From: Hippasteria phrygiana
Lineage: Eukaryota; Echinodermata; Asteroidea; Valvatida; Goniasteridae
Assembly (NCBI GenBank): GCA_037893225.1
Contig: JAZGUH010000087.1
Span: 1,736,001 to 1,800,000, forward strand
DNA length: 64,000 nucleotides
Direction: 5' to 3'
Shown: positions 20,770 to 34,651 of the stretch, piece after piece
How positions within the stretch are numbered: position 1 is the stretch's first letter
How the letters are laid out: each line of letters starts with the position of its first letter
Translations under genes and position numbers: made by a program
The notes under the pieces: generated by a model
Databases searched by the model: none
Told to the model about the DNA's origin: nothing
Seen by the model: the letters and a program-made list of their open reading frames with translations, nothing else

Positions 20770-23700
20770 TTATGAATGAGTAAAGCAAGTCCATACCCCA
20801 GGGAATTTGACATGCATGGAGCAATAAATAGAAGGTAATATGCACACAGATGTTGGCCGGAAAGAAAATAAACATTGCGAGGTTTGAATTTTCTCCACAA
20901 GTGTTAACTCTAAGAAGCCGCCGATAATTGCAACATGTAGCGCCAGATCTAAGCTATCCATACATGTCAAAATTACTGTATTTGGTTTATATTTCATGCA
21001 ATTATGAATGAGTAAAGCAAGTCATACCCTAGGGAATTTGACAGGCATGGAGCAATAAATAGAAGGTAATATGCACACAGATGTTGGCCGGAAAGAAAAT
21101 AAACATTGCGAGGTTTGAATTTTCTCCACAAGTTTTAACTCTAAGAAGCCGCCGATAATTGCAACATGTAGCGCCAGATCTAAGCTATCCATACATGTCA
21201 AAATTACTGAATTTGGTTGATATTTCATGCAATTATGAATGAGTAAAGCAAGTCATACCCTAGGGAATTTGACAGGCATGGAGCAATAAATAGAAGGTAA
21301 TATGCACACAGATGTTGGCCGGAAAGAAAATAAACATTGCGAGGTTTGAATTTTCTCCACAAGTGTTAACTCTAAGAAGCCGCCGATAATTGCAACATGT
21401 AGCGCCAGATCTAAGCTATCCATACATGTCAAAATTACTGCATTTGGTTGATATTTCATGCAATTATGAATGAGTAAAGCAAGTCATACCCTAGGGAATT
21501 TGACAGGCATGGAGCAATACATAGAAGGTAATATGCACACAGATGTTGGCCGGAAAGAAAATAAACATTGCGAGGTTTGAATTTTCTCCACAAGTGTTAA
21601 CTCTAAGAAGCCGCCGATAATTGCAACATGTAGCGCCAGATCTAAGCTATCCATACATGTCAAAATTACTGAATTTGGTTGATATTTCATGCAATTATGA
21701 ATGAGTAAAGCAAGTCATACCCCAGGGAATTTGACATGCATGGAGCAATAAATAGACGGTAATATGCACACAGATGTTGGACGGAAAGAAAATAAACATT
21801 GCGAGGTTTGAATTTTCTCCACAAGTTTTAACTCTAGGAAGCCGCCGATGATTGCAACATGTAGCGCCAGATCTAAGCTATCCATACATGTCAACATTAC
21901 TGAATTTGGTTGATATTTCATGCAATTATGAATGAGTAAAGCAAGTCATACCCAAGGGAATTTGACATGCATGGAGCAATAAATAGACGGTAATATGCAC
22001 ACAGATGTTGGCCGGAAAGAAAATAAACATTGCGAGGTTTGAATTTTCTCCACAAGTTTTAATTCTAAGAAGCCGCCGATAATTGCAACATGTAGCGCCA
22101 GATCTAAGCTATCCATACATGTCAACATTACTGAATTTGGTTGATATTTCATGCAATTATGAATGAGTAAAGCAAGTCATACCCAAGGGAATTTGACATG
22201 CATGGAGCAATAAATAGACGGTAATATGCACACAGATGTTGGCCGGAAAGAAAATAAACATTGCGAGGTTTGAATTTTCTCCACAAGTTTTAATTCTAAG
22301 AAGCCGCCGATAATTGCAACATGTAGCGCCAGATCTAAGCTATCCATACATGTCAAAATTACTGCATTTGGTTGATATTTCATGCAATTATGAATGAGTA
22401 AAGCAAGTCCATACCCCAGGGAATTTGACATGCATGGAGCAATAAATAGAAGGTAATATGCACACAGATGTTGGCCGGAAAGAAAATAAACATTGCGAGG
22501 TTTGAATTTTCTCCACAAGTGTTAACTCTAAGAAGCCGCCGATAATTGCAACATGTAGCGCCAGATCTAAGCTATCCATACATGTCAAAATTACTGCATT
22601 TGGTTGATATTTCATGCAATTATGAATGAGTAAAGCAAGTCCATACCCCAGGGAATTTGACATGCATGGAGCAATAAATAGAAGGTAATATGCACACAGA
22701 TGTTGGCCGGAAAGAAAATAAACATTGCGAGGTTTGAATTTTCTCCACAAGTGTTAACTCTAAGAAGCCGCCGATAATTGCAACATGTAGCGCCAGATCT
22801 AAGCTATCCATACATGTCAAAATTACTGAATTTGGTTGATATTTCATGCAATTATGAATGAGTAAAGCAAGTCATACCCCAGGGAATTTGACATGCATGG
22901 AGCAATAAATAGACGGTAATATGCACACAGATGTTGGCCGGAAAGAAAATAAACATTGCGAGGTTTGAATTTTCTCCACAAGTTTTAACTCTAGGAAGCC
23001 GCCGATGATTGCAACATGTAGCGCCAGATCTAAGCTATCCATACATGTCAAAATTACTGTATTTGGTTTATATTTCATGCAATTATGAATGAGTAAAGCA
23101 AGTCATACCCTAGGGAATTTGACAGGCATGGAGCAATAAATAGAAGGTAATATGCACACAGATGTTGGCCGGAAAGAAAATAAACATTGCGAGGTTTGAA
23201 TTTTCTCCACAAGTGTTAACTCTAAGAAGCCGCCGATAATTGCAACATGTAGCGCCAGATCTAAGCTATCCATACATGTCAAAATTACTGCATTTGGTTG
23301 ATATTTCATGCAATTATGAATGAGTAGAGCAAGTCCATACCCCAGGGAATTTGACAGGCATGGAGCAATAAATAGAAGGTAATATGCACACAGATGTTGG
23401 CCGGAAAGAAAATAAACATTGCGAGGTTTGAATTTTCTCCACAAGTGTTAACTCTAAGAAGCCGCCGATAATTGCAACATGTAGCGCCAGATCTAAGCTA
23501 TCCATACATGTCAAAATTACTGCATTTGGTTGATATTTCATGCAATTATGAATGAGTAAAGCAAGTCCATACCCCAGGGAATTTGACATGCATGGAGCAA
23601 TAAATAGAAGGTAATATGCACACAGATGTTGGCCGGAAAGAAAATAAACATTGCGAGGTTTGAATTTTCTCCACAAGTGTTAACTCTAAGAAGCCGCCGA

Positions 23701-26700
23701 TAATTGCAACATGTAGCGCCAGATCTAAGCTATCCATACATGTCAAAATTACTGCATTTGGTTGATATTTCATGCAATTATGAATGAGTAAAGCAAGTCC
23801 ATACCCCAGGGAATTTGACATGCATGGAGCAATAAATAGAAGGTAATATGCACACAGATGTTGGCCGGAAAGAAAATAAACATTGCGAGGTTTGAATTTT
23901 CTCCACAAGTGTTAACTCTAAGAAGCCGCCGATAATTGCAACATGTAGCGCCAGATCTAAGCTATCCATACATGTCAAAATTACTGCATTTGGTTGATAT
24001 TTCATGCAATTATGAATGAGTAAAGCAAGTCATACCCTAGGGAATTTGACAGGCATGGAGCAATACATAGAAGGTAATATGCACACAGATGTTGGCCGGA
24101 AAGAAAATAAACATTGCGAGGTTTGAATTTTCTCCACAAGTGTTAACTCTAAGAAGCCGCCGATAATTGCAACATGTAGCGCCAGATCTAAGCTATCCAT
24201 ACATGTCAAAATTACTGAATTTGGTTGATATTTCATGCAATTATGAATGAGTAAAGCAAGTCATACCCCAGGGAATTTGACATGCATGGAGCAATAAATA
24301 GACGGTAATATGCACACAGATGTTGGACGGAAAGAAAATAAACATTGCGAGGTTTGAATTTTCTCCACAAGTTTTAACTCTAGGAAGCCGCCGATGATTG
24401 CAACATGTAGCGCCAGATCTAAGCTATCCATACATGTCAAAATTACTGCATTTGGTTGATATTTCATGCAATTATGAATGAGTAAAGCAAGTCCATACCC
24501 CAGGGAATTTGACATGCATGGAGCAATAAATAGAAGGTAATATGCACACAGATGTTGGCCGGAAAGAAAATAAACATTGCGAGGTTTGAATTTTCTCCAC
24601 AAGTGTTAACTCTAAGAAGCCGCCGATAATTGCAACATGTAGCGCCAGATCTAAGCTATCCATACATGTCAAAATTACTGCATTTGGTTGATATTTCATG
24701 CAATTATGAATGAGTAAAGCAAGTCATACCCTAGGGAATTTGACAGGCATGGAGCAATACATAGAAGGTAATATGCACACAGATGTTGACCGGAAAGAAA
24801 ATAAACATTGCGAGGTTTGAATTTTCTCCACAAGTGTTAACTCTAAGAAGCCGCCGATAATTGCAACATGTAGCGCCAGATCTAAGCTATCCATACATGT
24901 CAAAATTACTGAATTTGGTTGATATTTCATGCAATTATGAATGAGTAAAGCAAGTCATACCCCAGGGAATTTGACATGCATGGAGCAATAAATAGAAGGT
25001 AATATGCACACAGATGTTGGCCGGAAAGAAAATAAACATTGCGAGGTTTGAATTTTCTCCACAAGTGTTAACTCTAAGAAGCCGCCGATAATTGCAACAT
25101 GTAGCGCCAGATCTAAGCTATCCATACATGTCAAAATTACTGCATTTGGTTGATATTTCATGCAATTATGAATGAGTAAAGCAAGTCCATACCCCAGGGA
25201 ATTTGACATGCATGGAGCAATAAATAGAAGGTAATATGCACACAGATGTTGGCCGGAAAGAAAATAAACATTGCGAGGTTTGAATTTTCTCCACAAGTGT
25301 TAACTCTAAGAAGCCGCCGATAATTGCAACATGTAGCGCCAGATCTAAGCTATCCATACATGTCAAAATTACTGAATTTGGTTGATATTTCATGCAATTA
25401 TGAATGAGTAAAGCAAGTCATACCCCAGGGAATTTGACAGGCATGGAGCAATAAATAGACGGTAATATGCACACAGATGTTGGCCGGAAAGAAAATAAAC
25501 ATTGCGAGGTTTGAATTTTCTCCACAAGTTTTAACTCTAGGAAGCCGCCGATGATTGCAACATGTAGCGCCAGATCTAAGCTATCCATACATGTCAAAAT
25601 TACTGTATTTGGTTTATATTTCATGCAATTATGAATGAGTAAAGCAAGTCATACCCTAGGGAATTTGACAGGCATGGAGCAATAAATAGAAGGTAATATG
25701 CACACAGATGTTGGCCGGAAAGAAAATAAACATTGCGAGGTTTGAATTTTCTCCACAAGTGTTAACTCTAAGAAGCCGCCGATAATTGCAACATGTAGCG
25801 CCAGATCTAAGCTATCCATACATGTCAAAATTACTGAATTTGGTTGATATTTCATGCAATTATGAATGAGTAAAGCAAGTCCATACCCCAGGGAATTTGA
25901 CATGCATGGAGCAATAAATAGACGGTAACATGTACACAGATGTTGGCCGGAAAGAAAATAAAAATTGCGAGGTTTGAATTTTCTCCACAAGTTTTAACTC
26001 TAGGAAGCCGCCGATGATTGCAACATGTAGCGCCAGATCTAAGCTATCCATACATGTCAAAATTACTGAATTTGGTTGATATTTCATGCAATTATGAATG
26101 AGTAAAGCAAGTCATACCCTAGGGAATTTGACATGCATGGAGCAATAAATAGAAGGTAACATGTACACAGATGTTGGCCGGAAAGAAAATAAACATTGCG
26201 AGGTTTGAATTTTCTCCACAAGTTTTAACTCTAGGAAGCCGCCGATGATTGCAACATGTAGCGCCAGATCTAAGCTATCCATACATGTCAAAATTACTGT
26301 ATTTGGTTTATATTTCATGCAATTATGAATGAGTAAAGCAAGTCATACCCTAGGGAATTTGACAGGCATGGAGCAATAAATAGAAGGTAATATGCACACA
26401 GATGTTGGCCGGAAAGAAAATAAACATTGCGAGGTTTGAATTTTCTCCACAAGTGTTAACTCTAAGAAGCCGCCGATAATTGCAACATGTAGCGCCAGAT
26501 CTAAGCTATCCATACATGTCAAAATTACTGAATTTGGTTGATATTTCATGCAATTATGAATGAGTAAAGCAAGTCCATACCCCAGGGAATTTGACATGCA
26601 TGGAGCAATAAATAGACGGTAACATGTACACAGATGTTGGCCGGAAAGAAAATAAACATTGCGAGGTTTGAATTTTCTCCACAAGTTTTAACTCTAGGAA

Positions 26701-27247
26701 GCCGCCGATGATTGCAACATGTAGCGCCAGATCTAAGCTATCCATACATGTCAAAATTACTGTATTTGGTTGATATTTCATGCAATTATGAATGAGTAGA
26801 GCAAGTCATACCCCAGGGAATTTGACAGGCATGGAGCAATACATAGAAGGTAATATGCACACAGATGTTGGCCGGAAAGAAAATAAACATTGCGAGGTTT
26901 GAATTTTCTCCACAAGTTTTAACTCTAAGAAGCCGCCGATAATTGCAACATGTAGCGCCAGATCTAAGCTATCCATACATGTCAAAATTACTGAATTTGG
27001 TTGATATTTCATGCAATTATGAATGAGTAAAGCAAGTCATACCCTAGGGAATTTGACAGGCATGGAGCAATAAATAGACGGTAATATGTACACAGATGTT
27101 GGCCGGAAAGAAAATAAACATTGCGAGGTTTGAATTTTCTCCACAAGTTTTAACTCTAAGAAGCCGCCGATGATTGCAACATGTAGCGCCAGATCTAAGC
27201 TATCCATACATGTCAAAATTACTGCATTTGGTTGATATTTCATGCAA
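20770..27247. repeat. Super-repeat copy 1 of array B (6,478 bp, 28 monomers)
   Basis: The monomer series from about 20770 recurs at +6,478 bp up to about 24930/31408. Then the offset becomes +6,941 and later +7,172. Rare shared variants prove the match: cagatgttgaccgg (24783 and 31261), gttggacgg (21776 and 28254), and aaaattgcgagg (25961; its partner near 32902 is at +6,941). Confidence 0.8.
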
Positions 27248-30200
27248 TTATGAATGAGTAGAGCAAGTCCATACCCCAGGGAATTTGACAGGCATGGAGC
27301 AATAAATAGAAGGTAATATGCACACAGATGTTGGCCGGAAAGAAAATAAACATTGCGAGGTTTGAATTTTCTCCACAAGTGTTAACTCTAGGAAGCCGCC
27401 GATGATTGCAACATGTAGCGCCAGATCTAAGCTATCCATACATGTCAAAATTACTGTATTTGGTTTATATTTCATGCAATTATGAATGAGTAAAGCAAGT
27501 CATACCCTAGGGAATTTGACAGGCATGGAGCAATAAATAGAAGGTAATATGCACACAGATGTTGGCCGGAAAGAAAATAAACATTGCGAGGTTTGAATTT
27601 TCTCCACAAGTTTTAACTCTAAGAAGCCGCCGATAATTGCAACATGTAGCGCCAGATCTAAGCTATCCATACATGTCAAAATTACTGAATTTGGTTGATA
27701 TTTCATGCAATTATGAATGAGTAAAGCAAGTCATACCCTAGGGAATTTGACAGGCATGGAGCAATAAATAGAAGGTAATATGCACACAGATGTTGGCCGG
27801 AAAGAAAATAAACATTGCGAGGTTTGAATTTTCTCCACAAGTGTTAACTCTAAGAAGCCGCCGATAATTGCAACATGTAGCGCCAGATCTAAGCTATCCA
27901 TACATGTCAAAATTACTGCATTTGGTTGATATTTCATGCAATTATGAATGAGTAAAGCAAGTCATACCCTAGGGAATTTGACAGGCATGGAGCAATACAT
28001 AGAAGGTAATATGCACACAGATGTTGGCCGGAAAGAAAATAAACATTGCGAGGTTTGAATTTTCTCCACAAGTGTTAACTCTAAGAAGCCGCCGATAATT
28101 GCAACATGTAGCGCCAGATCTAAGCTATCCATACATGTCAAAATTACTGAATTTGGTTGATATTTCATGCAATTATGAATGAGTAAAGCAAGTCATACCC
28201 CAGGGAATTTGACATGCATGGAGCAATAAATAGACGGTAATATGCACACAGATGTTGGACGGAAAGAAAATAAACATTGCGAGGTTTGAATTTTCTCCAC
28301 AAGTTTTAACTCTAGGAAGCCGCCGATGATTGCAACATGTAGCGCCAGATCTAAGCTATCCATACATGTCAACATTACTGAATTTGGTTGATATTTCATG
28401 CAATTATGAATGAGTAAAGCAAGTCATACCCAAGGGAATTTGACATGCATGGAGCAATAAATAGACGGTAATATGCACACAGATGTTGGCCGGAAAGAAA
28501 ATAAACATTGCGAGGTTTGAATTTTCTCCACAAGTTTTCATTCTAAGAAGCCGCCGATAATTGCAACATGTAGCGCCAGATCTAAGCTATCCATACATGT
28601 CAACATTACTGAATTTGGTTGATATTTCATGCAATTATGAATGAGTAAAGCAAGTCATACCCAAGGGAATTTGACATGCATGGAGCAATAAATAGACGGT
28701 AATATGCACACAGATGTTGGCCGGAAAGAAAATAAACATTGCGAGGTTTGAATTTTCTCCACAAGTTTTAATTCTAAGAAGCCGCCGATAATTGCAACAT
28801 GTAGCGCCAGATCTAAGCTATCCATACATGTCAAAATTACTGCATTTGGTTGATATTTCATGCAATTATGAATGAGTAAAGCAAGTCCATACCCCAGGGA
28901 ATTTGACATGCATGGAGCAATAAATAGAAGGTAATATGCACACAGATGTTGGCCGGAAAGAAAATAAACATTGCGAGGTTTGAATTTTCTCCACAAGTGT
29001 TAACTCTAAGAAGCCGCCGATAATTGCAACATGTAGCGCCAGATCTAAGCTATCCATACATGTCAAAATTACTGCATTTGGTTGATATTTCATGCAATTA
29101 TGAATGAGTAAAGCAAGTCCATACCCCAGGGAATTTGACATGCATGGAGCAATAAATAGAAGGTAATATGCACACAGATGTTGGCCGGAAAGAAAATAAA
29201 CATTGCGAGGTTTGAATTTTCTCCACAAGTGTTAACTCTAAGAAGCCGCCGATAATTGCAACATGTAGCGCCAGATCTAAGCTATCCATACATGTCAAAA
29301 TTACTGAATTTGGTTGATATTTCATGCAATTATGAATGAGTAAAGCAAGTCATACCCCAGGGAATTTGACATGCATGGAGCAATAAATAGACGGTAATAT
29401 GCACACAGATGTTGGCCGGAAAGAAAATAAACATTGCGAGGTTTGAATTTTCTCCACAAGTTTTAACTCTAGGAAGCCGCCGATGATTGCAACATGTAGC
29501 GCCAGATCTAAGCTATCCATACATGTCAAAATTACTGTATTTGGTTTATATTTCATGCAATTATGAATGAGTAAAGCAAGTCATACCCTAGGGAATTTGA
29601 CAGGCATGGAGCAATAAATAGAAGGTAATATGCACACAGATGTTGGCCGGAAAGAAAATAAACATTGCGAGGTTTGAATTTTCTCCACAAGTGTTAACTC
29701 TAAGAAGCCGCCGATAATTGCAACATGTAGCGCCAGATCTAAGCTATCCATACATGTCAAAATTACTGCATTTGGTTGATATTTCATGCAATTATGAATG
29801 AGTAGAGCAAGTCCATACCCCAGGGAATTTGACAGGCATGGAGCAATAAATAGAAGGTAATATGCACACAGATGTTGGCCGGAAAGAAAATAAACATTGC
29901 GAGGTTTGAATTTTCTCCACAAGTGTTAACTCTAAGAAGCCGCCGATAATTGCAACATGTAGCGCCAGATCTAAGCTATCCATACATGTCAAAATTACTG
30001 CATTTGGTTGATATTTCATGCAATTATGAATGAGTAAAGCAAGTCCATACCCCAGGGAATTTGACATGCATGGAGCAATAAATAGAAGGTAATATGCACA
30101 CAGATGTTGGCCGGAAAGAAAATAAACATTGCGAGGTTTGAATTTTCTCCACAAGTGTTAACTCTAAGAAGCCGCCGATAATTGCAACATGTAGCGCCAG

Positions 30201-33200
30201 ATCTAAGCTATCCATACATGTCAAAATTACTGCATTTGGTTGATATTTCATGCAATTATGAATGAGTAAAGCAAGTCCATACCCCAGGGAATTTGACATG
30301 CATGGAGCAATAAATAGAAGGTAATATGCACACAGATGTTGGCCGGAAAGAAAATAAACATTGCGAGGTTTGAATTTTCTCCACAAGTGTTAACTCTAAG
30401 AAGCCGCCGATAATTGCAACATGTAGCGCCAGATCTAAGCTATCCATACATGTCAAAATTACTGCATTTGGTTGATATTTCATGCAATTATGAATGAGTA
30501 AAGCAAGTCATACCCTAGGGAATTTGACAGGCATGGAGCAATACATAGAAGGTAATATGCACACAGATGTTGGCCGGAAAGAAAATAAACATTGCGAGGT
30601 TTGAATTTTCTCCACAAGTGTTAACTCTAAGAAGCCGCCGATAATTGCAACATGTAGCGCCAGATCTAAGCTATCCATACATGTCAAAATTACTGAATTT
30701 GGTTGATATTTCATGCAATTATGAATGAGTAAAGCAAGTCATACCCCAGGGAATTTGACATGCATGGAGCAATAAATAGACGGTAATATGCACACAGATG
30801 TTGGACGGAAAGAAAATAAACATTGCGAGGTTTGAATTTTCTCCACAAGTTTTAACTCTAGGAAGCCGCCGATGATTGCAACATGTAGCGCCAGATCTAA
30901 GCTATCCATACATGTCAAAATTACTGCATTTGGTTGATATTTCATGCAATTATGAATGAGTAAAGCAAGTCCATACCCCAGGGAATTTGACATGCATGGA
31001 GCAATAAATAGAAGGTAATATGCACACAGATGTTGGCCGGAAAGAAAATAAACATTGCGAGGTTTGAATTTTCTCCACAAGTGTTAACTCTAAGAAGCCG
31101 CCGATAATTGCAACATGTAGCGCCAGATCTAAGCTATCCATACATGTCAAAATTACTGCATTTGGTTGATATTTCATGCAATTATGAATGAGTAAAGCAA
31201 GTCATACCCTAGGGAATTTGACAGGCATGGAGCAATACATAGAAGGTAATATGCACACAGATGTTGACCGGAAAGAAAATAAACATTGCGAGGTTTGAAT
31301 TTTCTCCACAAGTGTTAACTCTAAGAAGCCGCCGATAATTGCAACATGTAGCGCCAGATCTAAGCTATCCATACATGTCAAAATTACTGAATTTGGTTGA
31401 TATTTCATGCAATTATGAATGAGTAAAGCAAGTCATACCCCAGGGAATTTGACATGCATGGAGCAATAAATAGACGATAATATGCACACAGATGTTGGAC
31501 GGAAAGAAAATAAACATTGCGAGGTTTGAATTTTCTCCACAAGTTTTAACTCTAGGAAGCCGCCGATGATTGCAACATGTAGCGCCAGATCTAAGCTATC
31601 CATACATGTCAACATTACTGAATTTGGTTGATATTTCATGCAATTATGAATGAGTAAAGCAAGTCATACCCCAGGGAATTTGACATGCATGGAGCAATAA
31701 ATAGACGGTAATATGCACACAGATGTTGGCCGGAAAGAAAATAAACATTGCGAGGTTTGAATTTTCTCCACAAGTTTTAATTCTAAGAAGCCGCCGATAA
31801 TTGCAACATGTAGCGCCAGATCTAAGCTATCCATACATGTCAAAATTACTGCATTTTGTTGATATTTCATGCAATTATGAATGAGTAAAGCAAGTCCATA
31901 CCCCAGGGAATTTGACATGCATGGAGCAATAAATAGAAGGTAATATGCACACAGATGTTGGCCGGAAAGAAAATAAACATTGCGAGGTTTGAATTTTCTC
32001 CACAAGTGTTAACTCTAAGAAGCCGCCGATAATTGCAACATGTAGCGCCAGATCTAAGCTATCCATACATGTCAAAATTACTGCATTTGGTTGATATTTC
32101 ATGCAATTATGAATGAGTAAAGCAAGTCCATACCCCAGGGAATTTGACATGCATGGAGCAATAAATAGAAGGTAATATGCACACAGATGTTGGCCGGAAA
32201 GAAAATAAACATTGCGAGGTTTGAATTTTCTCCACAAGTGTTAACTCTAAGAAGCCGCCGATAATTGCAACATGTAGCGCCAGATCTAAGCTATCCATAC
32301 ATGTCAAAATTACTGAATTTGGTTGATATTTCATGCAATTATGAATGAGTAAAGCAAGTCATACCCCAGGGAATTTGACAGGCATGGAGCAATAAATAGA
32401 CGGTAATATGCACACAGATGTTGGCCGGAAAGAAAATAAACATTGCGAGGTTTGAATTTTCTCCACAAGTTTTAACTCTAGGAAGCCGCCGATGATTGCA
32501 ACATGTAGCGCCAGATCTAAGCTATCCATACATGTCAAAATTACTGTATTTGGTTTATATTTCATGCAATTATGAATGAGTAAAGCAAGTCATACCCTAG
32601 GGAATTTGACAGGCATGGAGCAATAAATAGAAGGTAATATGCACACAGATGTTGGCCGGAAAGAAAATAAACATTGCGAGGTTTGAATTTTCTCCACAAG
32701 TGTTAACTCTAAGAAGCCGCCGATAATTGCAACATGTAGCGCCAGATCTAAGCTATCCATACATGTCAAAATTACTGAATTTGGTTGATATTTCATGCAA
32801 TTATGAATGAGTAAAGCAAGTCCATACCCCAGGGAATTTGACATGCATGGAGCAATAAATAGACGGTAACATGTACACAGATGTTGGCCGGAAAGAAAAT
32901 AAAAATTGCGAGGTTTGAATTTTCTCCACAAGTTTTAACTCTAGGAAGCCGCCGATGATTGCAACATGTAGCGCCAGATCTAAGCTATCCATACATGTCA
33001 AAATTACTGTATTTGGTTGATATTTCATGCAATTATGAATGAGTAGAGCAAGTCATACCCCAGGGAATTTGACAGGCATGGAGCAATAAATAGAAGGTAA
33101 TATGCACACAGATGTTGGCCGGAAAGAAAATAAACATTGCGAGGTTTGAATTTTCTCCACAAGTTTTAACTCTAAGAAGCCGCCGATAATTGCAACATGT

Positions 33201-34419
33201 AGCGCCAGATCTAAGCTATCCATACATGTCAAAATTACTGAATTTGGTTGATATTTCATGCAATTATGAATGAGTAAAGCAAGTCATACCCTAGGGAATT
33301 TGACATGCATGGAGCAATAAATAGAAGGTAACATGTACACAGATGTTGGCCGGAAAGAAAATAAACATTGCGAGGTTTGAATTTTCTCCACAAGTTTTAA
33401 CTCTAGGAAGCCGCCGATGATTGCAACATGTAGCGCCAGATCTAAGCTATCCATACATGTCAAAATTACTGTATTTGGTTTATATTTCATGCAATTATGA
33501 ATGAGTAAAGCAAGTCATACCCTAGGGAATTTGACAGGCATGGAGCAATAAATAGAAGGTAATATGCACACAGATGTTGGCCGGAAAGAAAATAAACATT
33601 GCGAGGTTTGAATTTTCTCCACAAGTGTTAACTCTAAGAAGCCGCCGATAATTGCAACATGTAGCGCCAGATCTAAGCTATCCATACATGTCAAAATTAC
33701 TGAATTTGGTTGATATTTCATGCAATTATGAATGAGTAAAGCAAGTCCATACCCCAGGGAATTTGACATGCATGGAGCAATAAATAGACGGTAACATGTA
33801 CACAGATGTTGGCCGGAAAGAAAATAAACATTGCGAGGTTTGAATTTTCTCCACAAGTTTTAACTCTAGGAAGCCGCCGATGATTGCAACATGTAGCGCC
33901 AGATCTAAGCTATCCATACATGTCAAAATTACTGTATTTGGTTGATATTTCATGCAATTATGAATGAGTAGAGCAAGTCATACCCCAGGGAATTTGACAG
34001 GCATGGAGCAATACATAGAAGGTAATATGCACACAGATGTTGGCCGGAAAGAAAATAAACATTGCGAGGTTTGAATTTTCTCCACAAGTTTTAACTCTAA
34101 GAAGCCGCCGATAATTGCAACATGTAGCGCCAGATCTAAGCTATCCATACATGTCAAAATTACTGAATTTGGTTGATATTTCATGCAATTATGAATGAGT
34201 AAAGCAAGTCATACCCTAGGGAATTTGACAGGCATGGAGCAATAAATAGACGGTAATATGTACACAGATGTTGGCCGGAAAGAAAATAAACATTGCGAGG
34301 TTTGAATTTTCTCCACAAGTTTTAACTCTAAGAAGCCGCCGATGATTGCAACATGTAGCGCCAGATCTAAGCTATCCATACATGTCAAAATTACTGCATT
34401 TGGTTGATATTTCATGCAA
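27248..34419. repeat. Super-repeat copy 2 of array B (7,172 bp, 31 monomers)
   Basis: This block lies directly next to copy 1 and has the same order of subtypes, but is longer by three monomers. Two extra monomers lie near 31433..31895 and include the rare gcattttgttgat (31852). One more lies near 33053. The start of a third copy is visible at 34420..35340, after which the order diverges. Confidence 0.75.
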
Positions 34420-34651
34420 TTATGAATGAGTAGAGCAAGTCCATACCCCAGGGAATTTGACAGGCATGGAGCAATAAATAGAAGGTAATATGCACACAGA
34501 TGTTGGCCGGAAAGAAAATAAACATTGCGAGGTTTGAATTTTCTCCACAAGTGTTAACTCTAAGAAGCCGCCGATAATTGCAACATGTAGCGCCAGATCT
34601 AAGCTATCCATACATGTCAAAATTACTGCATTTGGTTGATATTTCATGCAA

